Shown here: positions 41,981-55,600 of the stretch, in pieces
Layout of the letters: each line of letters starts with the position of its first letter
How positions within the stretch are numbered: position 1 is the stretch's first letter
Assembly: GCF_050948175.1 (NCBI RefSeq)
Contig: NW_027490096.1
Location: 1,612,001-1,676,000, forward strand
DNA length: 64,000 nucleotides
Direction of reading: 5' to 3'
Source of the DNA: Xylocopa sonorina
Taxonomy: Eukaryota; Arthropoda; Insecta; Hymenoptera; Apidae
Made by a program: the position numbers and the translations under genes
The notes under the pieces: generated by a model
The model's database searches: none
The model's input: only the letters and a program-made list of their open reading frames with translations
Told to the model about the DNA's origin: nothing

Positions 41981-43199
41981 GCAAGGGAGTGTCGCATTTA
42001 CATTCTTTTGAAGTGAGTACGAGGTTATAATAACACTCCACAATGAATATTATATCTTATCATGAAACATAGAAATGAGATGCGATATGGCGATTTAAGA
42101 AGCAGTAGATCTCTATTGCTAAGATACGTAAACATTTGCCAACGCTATTTCCTAGCAACGAAGTGTCGCATTTACGTTCCTTTGAAGTGAATCCAAGGTA
42201 TACATGACACATCGCAATGAATATTATATCTTATCATGAAACATAGAAATGAGATGCGATATCGCGAATTAGGAAGCATTAGAACTCTATTGCTTCGATA
42301 CGTGGATATCTGGAAATGTTATTTCCTAGAAAGGAAGTGTCGCATTTACATTCATTTAAAGTGTGGACGAGGAATACATAACACTTCGCAATGAATATTA
42401 TATATTATCGTGAGACATAGAAATGCGATGTGATATCGCGTTTTAAGAAGCATTAGAACTCTATTGCTTCGAGACGTAGATATCTGCAAACGCTATTTCC
42501 TAGGAAGGAAGTGTGGCATTTACATTCATTTAAAGTCTAGACGAGGAATACGTAACACTTCGCAATGAATATTATATACTATCATGAGACATAGAAATGA
42601 TATGCGATTTCGCGTTTTAAGAAGCATTAGAACTCTATTGCTTCGATACGGAGACATCTGCGATCGCTATTTCCTAGCGAGGAAAGGTCGCATTTACATT
42701 CTTTTGTAGTAATTACGAGGTGTACATATCACTGCACAATGAATATTATATCTTATCATGAGACCTAGAAATGAGATGTGATATCGCGTTTTACGAAGCA
42801 CTAGAAAACTATTGTTTCGATATGTAGACATCTGGAAACGCAATTTCCTAGCAAGGAAGTGTCACATTTACATTCATTTGAAGTGTATGCGAGGTATACG
42901 TAACACTTCGCAATGAATGTTATATCTTATCATGAAACATAGGAATGAGATGCGATATCGCGTTTTAAGATGCAGTAGAAATCTAAAGCTACGATACGCA
43001 GAAATCTGCAAACGATATTTCCTAGCAAGGAAGTGTCGCATTTACATTCTTTTGAGGTGAATACGAGGTATACATAACACTCCACAATGAATATTATATC
43101 TTATCGTGAAACATGGATCTGAGATTCGATCTTGCGATATAAGAAGCATAAGAACTCTATTGCTACGATACGTAGACATCTGCAAACGCTATTTCCTAG

Positions 43200-45550
43200 C
43201 AAGGAAGTGTCGCATTTACATTCTTTTGAAGTGAATGCGAGGTATACATGACACTTCACAATTAATATTATATCTTATCATGAAACATGGAAATGAGATG
43301 CAATATCCCGTTTCAAGAAGCATTAGAACTCTATTGCTTCGATACGTACACATCTGCAATCGCTACTTCCTAGCAAGGAACTGTCGCATTTACATTCATT
43401 TGAAGTGTATGCGAGGTATACATAACACTTCGCAATGAATATTATATCTTATCGTGAAACATAGATATGAGATGCGATATCGCGTTTTGAGATGCAGTAG
43501 AAATATAATTCTGCGATACGCAGAAATATGCAAATGCTATTTCCTAGCAAGGAAGTGTCGCATTTACATTCATTTGAAGTGTATGCGAGGTATACATAAC
43601 ACTTCGCAATGAATATTATATCTTATCGTGAAACATAGATATGAGATGCGATATCGCGTTTTGAGATGCAATAGAAATATAATGCTGCGATACGCAGAAA
43701 TCTGCAAACGCTATTTCCTAGCAAGGAAGTGTCGCATTAACATTCTTTTGAAGTGGATGCGAGGTATACATAACACTTCGCAATGAATATTATATGTTGT
43801 CACGAAAGATAGAAATGAGATGCGATATCTCGTTTTAAGAAGCATTATAACATGCTTGCTACGATACGTAGATATCTGCAAACTCTATTTCCTAGCAAGG
43901 AAGTGTCGCATTTACATTCATTTGAAGTGAATACGAGGAATACATGAAACTTCGCAATCAATATTATTTCTTATCTTGAAGCATAGAAATGAGATGCGAT
44001 ATTCCGATTCAAGAAGCATTAGAACTCTATTGCTTCGATACGTAGACGTCTGCAAACGCTATTTCCTAGCAAGGAACTGTCGCATTTACATTCATTTGAA
44101 GTGTATGCGATGTATACGTGACACTTCGCAATAAGTATTATATCTTTTCATGAAATATAGAAATGAGATGCGATATCGCGTTTTAAGATGCAATAGAAAT
44201 CTAATGCTACGATACGTAGACATCTGCAAACTCTATTTCCTAGCAAGGAAGTGTCGCATTTACATTCTTTTGAAGTGAATGCGAGGTATACATGACACTT
44301 CGCAATTAATATTATAACTTATCATGAAGCATGGAAATGAGATGCGATATCCCGTTTCAAGAAGCATTAGAACTCTATTGCTTCGATACGTAGATATCTG
44401 CAATCGCTACTTCCTAGCAAGGAACTGTCGCATTTACATTCATTTGAAGTGTATGCGAGGTATACATAACACTTCGCAATGAATATTATATCTTATCGTG
44501 AAACATAGATATGAGATGCGATATCGCGTTTTGAGATGCAATAGAAATATAATGCTACGATACGCAGAAATCTGCAAACGCTATTTCCTAGCAAGAAAGT
44601 GTCGCATTAACATTCTTTTGAAGTGTATGCGAGGTATACATAACACTTCGCAATGAATATTATATGTTGTCACGAAACATAGAAATGAGATGCGATATCT
44701 CGTTTTAAGAAGCATTATAACACGCTTGCTACGATACGTAGACATCTGCAAACTGTATTTCCTAGCAAGGAAGTGTCGCATTTACATTCATTTGAAGTGA
44801 ATACGAGGAATACATGAAACTTCGCAATGAATATTATTTCTTATCTTGAAGCATAGAAATGAGATGCGATATTCCGATTCAAGAAGCATTAGAACACTAT
44901 TGCTTCGATACGTAGACGTCTGCAAACGCTATTTCCTAGCAAGGAACTGTCGCATTTACATTCATTTGAAGTGTATGCGATGTATACGTGACACTTCACA
45001 ATAAATATTATATCTTTTCATGAAACATGGAAATGAGATGCGATATCGCGTTTTAAGATGAAATAGAAATCTAATGCTACGATACGCAGAAATCTGCAAA
45101 CGCTATTTCCTAGCAAGGAAGTGTCGCATTTACATTCTTTTGAAGTGAATGCGAGGTATACATGACACTTCGCAATTGGTATTATATCTTATCATGAAAC
45201 ATGGAAATGAGATGCGATATCCCGTTTCAAGAAGCACTAGAACTCTACTGCTTCGATACGTAGACATCTGCAATCGCTACTTCCTAGCAAGGAAGTGTCG
45301 CATTTACATTCATTTGAAGTGTATGCGAGGTATACATAACACTTCGCAATGAATATTACATCTTATCGTGAAACATAGATATGAGATGCGATATCGCGTT
45401 ATGAGATGCAATAGAAATATAATGCTGCGATACGCAGAAATCAGCAAACGCTATTTCCTAGCAAGGAAGTGTCGCATTTACATTCATTTGAAGTGTATGC
45501 GAGGTATACATAACGCTTCGCAATGAATATTATATCTTATCGTGAAACAT
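43200..45550. repeat. HOR-derived island inside the diverged flank
   Basis: From about 43,370 the sequence follows HOR position about 3,060 (offset 40,313 at 43,494). It then switches without loss of phase to HOR about 4,990-6,600 (offset 38,921: 44,581 pairs with 5,660, 45,149 with 6,228). The offset change of 1,392 bp equals eight monomers and coincides with the nested eight-monomer duplication of the HOR. Similarity is much higher than to neighbouring monomers on either side. The island may preserve a pre-duplication form of the HOR or result from a later exchange. Confidence 0.82.
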
Positions 45551-47989
45551 AGATATGAGATGCGATATCTCGTTTTAAGAAGCATTATAACTCTATTGCT
45601 ACGATACGTAGACATCTGCAAACGCTATTTCCTAGCAGGGAAGAGTCGCATTTACATTCCACTGAAGTGAATACCAGGTATACATGAAACTTCGCAATGA
45701 ATATTATATCCTATCATGAAACATAGAAATGTGATGTGATATCGCGTTTCAAGAAGCATTAGAACTCTATTGCTTCAATACGTAGACATTTGCAATCGCT
45801 ATATCCCAGCAAGGAAGTGTCGCATTTACATTCATTTGAAGTGTATGCGAGGTATACATAACACTTCGCAATGAATATTATATCTTATCGTGAAACATAG
45901 ATATGAGAAGCGATCTCGCGATATAAGAAGCATTAGAACACTATTGCTACGATACGTAGACATCTGCAAACGTTATTTCCTAGCAAGGAAGTGTCGCATT
46001 TACATTCATTTGAAGTGTATGCGAGGTATACATAACACTTCGCAATGAATATTATATGTTATCATGAAACATAGAAATGAGATGCAATATCTCGTTTTAA
46101 GAATCATTATGACACGCTTGCTACGATACGTAGACTTCTGCAAACTCTATTTCCTAGCAGGGAAGGGTAACATTTACATTCCTCTGAAGTGAATGCGAGG
46201 TATACATAACATTGCACAATGAATATTATATATTATCGTGAAACATAGAAATGAGATTCGATATCGCGTTTTGAGAAGCATTAGAACTCCATTGCTACGA
46301 TACGTAGACATCTACAAACGCTACTTCCTAGCAAGGAAGTGTCGCATTTACATTCTTTTGAGGTGAATACGAGGTATACATAACACTCCACAATGAATAT
46401 TATATGTTATCGTGAAACATGGATATGAGATTCGATCTTGCGATATAAGAAGCATTAGAACTCTATTGCTACGATACGTAGGCACCTGCAAACGCCACTT
46501 CCTAGCAAAGAAGTGTCGCATTTACATTCTTTTGAAGTGAATGCGAGGTATACATGACACTTCGCAATTAATATTATATCTTATCATGAAACATGGAAAT
46601 GTTATGCGATATCGCGTTTTAAGAAGCATTAGAACTCTATTGCTACGATACGTATACATATGGAGACCCTATTTTCTAGCAAGGAAGTGTCGCATTTACA
46701 TTCTTCTGAACTGAATACGAGGTATTCTTAACACTTCACAATGAAAATTATATCTTATCATGAAACCATGAAATGAGGATCGATTTCGCTTTTCAAGAAG
46801 CATTAGAACTCTATTGTTTCGATGCGTAGACATCTGGAAACGCTATTTCCTAGCTAGGAAGTGTCGCATTTACATTCATTTGAAGTGTAGACGGGGAATA
46901 CGTAACACTTCGCAATGAATATTATATCTTATCATAAAACATAGAAATGAGATGCGATATCTCGTTTTAAGATGCATTAGAACTCTGTTGCTTCGATACC
47001 TAGAAATCTGCCATCGCTATATCCTAGCAACGAAGTGTCGCGTTTACATTCATTTGTAGTGTATGCCAGGTATACATGACACTTCGCAATGAATATTATA
47101 TCTTATAATGAAACATAGAAATGAGATGCGATATCGTGTTTTAAGAAGCGTTAGAACTCCATTGCTTCGATACGTAGACATCTGCCAACGCTATTTCCTA
47201 GCAAGGAAGAGTCGCATTTAGATTCTTTTGAGGTGAATACGAGGTATGCATGACACTTCGCAATGAATATTATATCTCATCATGAAACATAGAAATGAGA
47301 TGCGATATCGTGTTTTCAGAAGCATTAGAACTCTATTGCTTCGATACGGAGACATCTGCAAAAGCCACATCCTAGGAAGGAAGTGTCGCATGTACATTCA
47401 TTTGAAGTGTAGATGAGGAATACATAACACTTCACAATGAATATTATATCGTATCATGTAACATAGAAATGAGATGTGATATCGCGTATTAAGAGGCAAT
47501 AGAACTCCCTTGCTACGGTACGTAGACATCTGCAGACGCTTTTTCCTAGCAAGGAAGTGTTGCATTTACATTCCTTTGAAGTGAATACGAGGTGTACATG
47601 ACACTTCGCAATGAACATTATATCTTCTCATGAAACATAGAAATGAGTTGCGATATCTTGTTTTAGGAAGCGTTAGTACTCTATTGCTACGATACGTAGT
47701 CATTTGCAAACGCTACTTCCTAGCATGGAAGTGTCGCATTTACATTCATTTGAAGTGTTTGCGAGGTATACATGTCACTTCCCAATGAATATTATATCTT
47801 ATAATGAAACATTGAAATGAGATGCGATATCTCGTTTTAAGAAGCATTATAGCTCTCTTGCTACGATACGTAGACATCTGCAAACGCTATCTCCTAGCAT
47901 CGAAGTGTCGCGTTTACTTTCTTTAGAAGTGAATACGAGGTATAAATGACACTTCGCAATGAATATTATATCTTATCGTGAAACATAGA

Positions 47990-50900
47990 AATGAGATGCG
48001 GTATTGTGATTTAAGTAGCATTAGAACTCAATTGCCTCGATACGTAAACATCTGGAAACGCTATTTCCTAGCAAGGAAGTGTCGCATTTACAATCTTTTG
48101 AAGTGAATACGAGGCATACATAACACTCCACAATGAATATTATATCTTATCATGAAACATAGAAATGAGATGCCATATGGCGATTTAAGAAGCACTAGAA
48201 TTCTAATGCTACGATACGTAGACATCTGCAAACGCTACTTCCTAGCAAGGAAGTGTCGCATTTACATTCGATTGAAGTGTATGCGAGGTATACATGACAC
48301 TTCGCAATGAATATTATATCTTATAATGAAACATAGAAACGAAATGCGATATCGCGTTTTAAGAAGCATTACAACTCTATTGCTTCGATACGTAGACACC
48401 TGCAAACTCTACTTCCTATCAAGGAAGTGTCGCATTTACATTCATTTGAAGTGTATGCGAGGTATACATGATACTTCGCAATGAATATTATATCCTATAA
48501 TGAAACATAGAAATGAAATGCTATATCGCGTTTTAAGAAGCATTAGAACACTACTGCTATGATACGTAGACATCTGCAGACGCTATTTCGTAACAAGGAA
48601 GTGTCGCATTTACATTCATTTGAAGGGTAGACGATATATACATAACACTGCATAATGAATATTATATCTTATAATGAAACCTAGAAGTGAGATGCAATTT
48701 CGCTTTTTAAGAAGCATTAGAACTCTATTGCTACGATACGTAGACATCTGCAGACGCTATTTTGTAACAAGAAAGTGTCGCATTTACATTCTTTTGAAGT
48801 GAGTGCGAGGTGTACATAACACTCCACAATGAATATTATATCTTATCATGAAACATAGAATTGACATGCGATATCGTGTTTTGAGAAGCACTAGAACCCT
48901 CCTGCTACGATACGTAGACATCTGCAAACGCTATTTCCTAGCAAGGAAGTGTCGCATTTACATTCTTCTGAAGTGAATCCGAAGTATACATGACACTCCG
49001 CAATGAATATTATATCTTATCATAAAACACAGAAATGTGATGCGATGTCTCGTTTTAAGAAGCATTTGTACTCTGTTGCTTCGATACGTAGACATTTGCC
49101 ATCGCTATATCCTAGCAACGAAGTGTCGCATTTACATACATTTGATGTGTATGCGAGGTATACATGACACTTCGCAATGGATATTATATCTTATCATGAA
49201 ACATAGAAATGAGAATCGATATCGCTTTTTAAGAAGCATTAGAATACTATTGCTTCGATACGTAGACATCTGCAAACGCTATTTAATAGCAAGGAAGTGT
49301 CGGATTTACATTCTTTTAAAGTGAATACGAGGTATACATGACACGCCGCAATGAATAAAATATCTTATCATGGCACATAGAAATGAGATGCGATATCTCA
49401 TTTAGGAAGCATTAGAACTCTATTGCTTCGATAAGTAGAATTCTGCCATCGGTACTTCCTAGCAAGGAAGTGTCGCATTTACATTCTGTTGAAGTAAATA
49501 CGCTTCATACATAACACTCCACAATCAATATTATATCTTATCATGAAACATAGAAATGAGATGCGATATCGGGATTTAAGAAGCATAAAACCCTATTTCT
49601 TCGATACGTAGACATCTGCAAACGCTATTTCCTTGCAAGGAAGTGTAGAGTTTACATTCTTTTGAAGTGTAGACGAGGGATACATAACAGTTCGAAATGA
49701 TCATTATATCTTATCATGAAACATAGACATGTGATGCGATATCGCGTTTTAAGAAGCATAAGAACTCTATTGCTTCGATACGGAGACAACTGCAAATGCT
49801 ACTTCCTAGTAAGGAAGCGTCGCATTTACATTCATTTGAAGTGTATGCGAGGTATAAGTGACACTTCGCAATGAATATTATATCTTACTGTGAGACATAG
49901 AAATGATGCGATATCGCGATTTAAGAAGCATTAGAACCCTATTGCTACGATACGTAGACATCTGCAAACGCTATTTCTTAGCAAGAAGGTGTCGCATTTA
50001 CATTCTTTTGAAGTGGATACGAGGTATACATAACACTCCACAATGAATATTATATCTTATCGTGAAACATAGAAATGAGATGCGATATTGTGATTTAAGT
50101 AGCATTGCAACTCAATTGCCTCGATACGTAGGCATCTGGAAACGCTATTTCCTAGAAAGGATGTATCGCATTTTCATTCGTTTGAAGTGTAGACGAGGAA
50201 TACATAACACTTGGCAATTAATATTGTATCCTATCATGAAGCATAGAAATGAGATGCGATATCACGTATTAAGAAGCTTTAGAACTCTACTGCTACGATA
50301 CGTAGACATCTGCAAACGCTATTTCCTAGGAAGGAAGTGCCGCATTTACATTCTTTTGAAGTAAATACGCTTGATACATAACACTCCACAATGAATATTA
50401 TATATTATCATGAAACATAGAAATGAGATGCGATATCGCGGTATAAGATGCATTGGAACTTTATTGCTTCGATATGTAGACATCTGCAAAAAGCTATTTC
50501 CTAGCAAGGAAGTGTCGCATTTACATTCATTTGAAGTGTATGCGAGGTATACATAACACTTCGCAATGAATATCATATGTTATCATGAAACATAGAAATG
50601 AGATGCGATATCGCGTTTTAAGAAGCGGTAGAACATTATTGCTATAATACCTAGACAACTGCAAACTCTATTTCCTGGCAAGGATGTGTCGCATTTACAT
50701 TCTTTTGAAGTGAATACGAGGTATACATAAAACTGCATCAATGAATATTATACCTTATCACAAAACTTAGAAATGAGATGCGATATCGTGATTTAAAAGC
50801 CATTAGAACCCTATTGCTACGATACGTGGACATCTACAAACGCTTTTTCCTAGGAAGGGAGTGTCGCATTTACATTCCTTTGAAGTGAATATGTTATGAC

Positions 50901-52140
50901 AACACTCCACAATGAATATTATATCTTATCATGAAACATAGACATGAAATGCGATATGGCGATTTAAGAAGCATTAGAACTCTATTGCTTCGATACGTAG
51001 ACATCTGCCAATGCTATTTCCTAGCAATGAAGTGTCGCATTTAAATTCATTTGATGTGTATGCGAGGTATACAAGACACTTCGCAATGAATATCATATCT
51101 TATCATGAAACATAGAAATGATATGCGAAATAGCGATTTAAGAAGCGTTAGAACTCTATTGCATCGATACGTAGACATCTACAAACGCTACTTCTTAGCA
51201 AGGAAGTGTCGCATTTACATTCTTTTGAAGTGAAAAGGAGATATACATGACACTCCGCAATGAATATTATATCTTATCATGAAACATATGAATGAGGTGC
51301 GACATCGCGTTTTAAGAAGCATTAGAACTCCACTGCTACGATACGTAGACATATGCAGACCCTATTTCCTAGCAAGGAAGTGTCGCATTTACATTCTTCT
51401 GAACTGATTACGAGGTATACATAACACTCCACGATGAACATTATAACTCATCATGAAACATAGAAATGAGATGCTATATCGCGTTTTAGGAAGCATCTGA
51501 ACTCTATAGCTACGATACGTAGATATCTGCAATCCGTATTTCCTAGCAAGGATGTGTCGCCTTTACATTCCTCTGAAGAGAATACGAGGAATACATAACA
51601 CTCCACAATGAATATTATTTCTTATCATGAAACACAGAAATGAGATGCGATATGGCGATTTAAGAAGCATTAGAACTCTATTGCTTAGATACGTAGACAT
51701 CTGCAAACGCTATTTCCTAGCAAGGAAGTGTCGCATTTACATTCATTTGTAGTGTATGCGAGGTATAAATGACACTTGGCTATGAATACTATATCCTATC
51801 ATGAAACATATATATGAGATGCGATATCGCGTTTTAAGTAGCATTAGAACTCGATTGCTACGATACGTAGATATCTGCAAATGCTATTTCCTAGCAAGGA
51901 AGTGTCGCATTTACATTCGTTTGAAGTGAATACGAGGTATACATGACACTTCGCAATGGATATTATATCTTATCATGAAACATAGAAATGAGAATCGATA
52001 TCGCGTTTTAAGAAGCATTAGAATTCTATTGCTTCGATACGTAGATATCTGCAAACGCTATTTAATAGCAAGGAAGTGTCGGATTTACATTCTTTTGAAG
52101 TGAATACGAGGTATACATGACACGTCGCAATGAATAATAT
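47990..52140. repeat. Old duplicate pairs about 2.1 and 2.8 kb apart
   Basis: Two monomers with 'tattgtgatttaagtagcatt' and 'caattgcctcgatac' lie near 48,005 and 50,089 (about 2,084 bp, 12 monomers). Two with 'cgcaatggatattatatc' and 'gagaatcgatatcgc' plus 'atttaatagcaagg' lie near 49,171 and 51,950 (about 2,779 bp, 16 monomers). These are weak traces of former larger repeats. Confidence 0.6.
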
Positions 52141-52679
52141 AACTTATCATGGCACATGGAAATGAGATGCGATATATCGTTTTAGGAAGCATTAGAACTC
52201 TATTGCTTCGATACGTAGAAATCTGCAAACGCTATTTCCTAGCAAGGAAGTGTCGCATTTACATTCATTTGTAGTGTATGCGAGGTATACATGATACTTG
52301 GCAATGAATACTATATCCTATCATGAAACATAGATATGAGATGCGATATCGCGTTTTAAGTAGCATTAGAACTCTATTGCTACGATAGGTAGACATCTGG
52401 AAACCCTACTTCCTAGCAGCGAATTGCCGCGTTTTCATTCGTTTGAAGTGTGTGCGAGGTATACACTTCGGATCACACTTCGCACTTAATATTATATCTT
52501 ATTATGAGACATAGAAATGAGATGCGATATCGCGTTTTAAGAAGCGTTAGAACTCTATTGCTTCGATACGTAGACAACTGCATACGCTACTTCCTAGCAA
52601 GGAAGTATCGCATTTACATTCTTTTGAAGTGAATACGAGGAATACATGACACTTCGCAATGAATAATATATCTTATCAT

Positions 52680-55600
52680 GAAACATAGATATGAGATGCG
52701 ACATCTCGTTTTAAGAAGCATTAGAAATCTATTGCTTCGATACGTAGACATCTGCAAACGCTATTTCCTAGCAAGCAAGTGTCGCATTTACATTGTTTTG
52801 AAATGAATACGAGGTATACATGACACTTCGCAATCAATATTGTACCTTATCATGAAACATACAAATGAGATGCGATATCGCGTTTTAAGAAGAATTAGAA
52901 CTCTATTTCTACGATACGTAGGCATCTATAGACGCTATTTCCTAGCAAGGAAGTGTCGCATTTACATTCTTTTGAAGTGTAGACGAGATGTACATATCAC
53001 TTCGCAATCAATATTATATCTTATCATGAAACCTAGAAATGAGATGCGATATCGCGTTTTAAGAAGCCTTAGAACTCTATTTCTACGATACGTAGATATC
53101 TGCAAAAACTATTTCCTAGCAAGGAAGTGTCGCATTTACATTCTTTTGATGTGAATACTGGGTATACATAGCACACCAGAATGAATGTTATATCTTTTCA
53201 TGAAACATAGGAATGAGATGCGATATCGCGTTTTAAGAAGCATTAGAACTCTATTGCTTCGATTCGTAGACATCTGGAAGCGCTATTTCCTAGCGAGGAA
53301 GGGTGACATTTGCATTCTTTTGAAGTGTAGACGAGGTATACATAACACTTCGCAACGAATATTATATCTTATAATGAAACATTGAAATGGGTTGCTGTAT
53401 CCCGTTTTATGAAGCATGAGAACTCTATTGCTTCGATACGTAGACATCTGCAAACGCTATTTCCTAGCAAGGAAGCGTCGCATTTACATTCTTCTGGGGT
53501 GAATACGATGTAGAGATAACACTGCACAATGAATATTATATCTTATAATGAAACATATTAGTGGGATGCGATATCATGATTTAAGATGCTTTAGAACTCT
53601 ATTGCTTCGATGCGTAGACATCTGGAATCGCTATTTCCTAGCAAGGAAGTGGCGCGTTTACATTCCTTTGAAGTGCGGACCAGGAATGCACAGCCCTTCG
53701 CAATGAATATTATATCTTATCATGAAGCATAGGAATAAGAAGGGATATCGCGATTTAAGAAGCATTAGAACTCTATAGCTACGATACGTAGACATCTGCA
53801 AACGCTATTTAATAGCAAGGAGGTGTCGCATTTACATTCTTTTGAAGTGAGTACGAGGTATACATAACACTCCACAATGAATATTATATCTTATCATGAA
53901 ACACGGAAATGAGATTCGATATCGCGAATTAAAAGGCATTAGAACACTATTGCTACGATACGTAGAGATCTGCAAACGCTATTTCCTAGCAAGGAAGTGT
54001 CGCAATTACATTCTTTTGAAGCGATTGCGAGATATACATAACACTGCACAATGAATATTATATCTTATCATGAAACATAGAAATGAGATGCGATATCGGG
54101 ATTTAAGCAGCATCAGAAGTCTATTGCTTCGGTATGTAGGCACCTGCAAACGCTATTTCCTAGCAAGGAAGTGTAGCATTTACATACTTTTGAAGTGAAT
54201 ACGAGGTATACATGACACTTGGCAATTAATATTGTATCTTATCATGAAACATACAAATGAGATGCGATATCGCGATTTAAGAAGCATTAGATCTCTATTG
54301 CTTCGATACGTAGACATTTGCAAACGCTATTTGCTAGCAAGGAAGTGTAGCATTTACATTCTCTTGAAGTGAATACGAGGTATACATGACACTTCGCAGT
54401 GAATATTATATCTTATCATGAAACATAGTCATGAGATGCGATATCGCGATTTTAGATGCATTTGAAATCTATTGCTTCGATACGTAGACATCTGCAAACG
54501 CTATTTCCTAGCAAGCAAGTGTCGCATTTACATTGTTTTGAAATGAATACGAGGTATACATGACACTTCGCAATCAATATTGTACCTTATCATGAAACAT
54601 ACAAGTGAGATGCGATATCGCGTTTTAAGAAGAATTAGAACTCTATTTCTACGATACGTAGGCATCTGCAGACGCTATTTCCAAGCAAGGAAGTGTCGCA
54701 TTTACATTCTTTTGAAGTGTAGATGAGATATACGTATCACTGCACAATGAATATTATATCTTATCATGAAACATAGAAATGAGATGCGATATCGCGATCT
54801 AAGAAGTATTAGAACCCTAATGCTACGATACGTAGACATCTGCAAACGCTATTTCCTAGCAAGGCAGTGGCGCATTATCATTCTTTTGAAGTGAATACGA
54901 GGTTTACATAACACTGCACAGTGAATATTATATCTTTTCATGAAACATAGAAATGAGATGCGATTTCGCGATTTAAGAAGCATTAGATCTCTATTGCTTC
55001 GATAGGTAGACATCTGCAAACGCTATTTCCTAGCAAGGAAGTGTCGCGTTTACATTCATTCGAAGTGTAGACAAGGAACACATTACACTTCGTAATGAAT
55101 ATTATATCTTATCATGAAACATAGAAATGAGATGTGATATCGCGATTTAAGAATCATTAGAACTCCATTGCTACGATACGTTGACATCTGCAAACGCTAC
55201 TTGCTAGCAAGGAAGTGTCGCATTTACACTCTTTTGAAAGTAATGCGAGGTATACATGACAATTCGCAATCAATATTATATCTTATCATGAAACATAGAA
55301 GTGAGATGCGATGTCGCGATTTAAGAAGCAAAAGAACTCCATTGCTACGATACGTTGACATCTGCAAACGCTACTTGCTAGTAAGGAAGTGTCGCATTTA
55401 CACTCTTTTGAAAGTAATGCGAGGTATACATGACACTTCGCAATCAATATTATATCTTATCATGATACATAGAAATGAGATGCGATATCTCGTTTTAAGA
55501 AGCCTTAGAACTCTATTGCTACGATACGTAGATAACTGCAAAAGCTATTTCCTAGCAAGGAAGTGTCGCATTTACATTCTTTTGAAGTGTAGACGAGATA

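Noticed and set aside
52450..52490. Apparent small insertion 'acttcggatcac' in one monomer
   Set aside because: It is a local duplication of the ACACTTCG word inside an otherwise normal monomer, not a mobile element or site.
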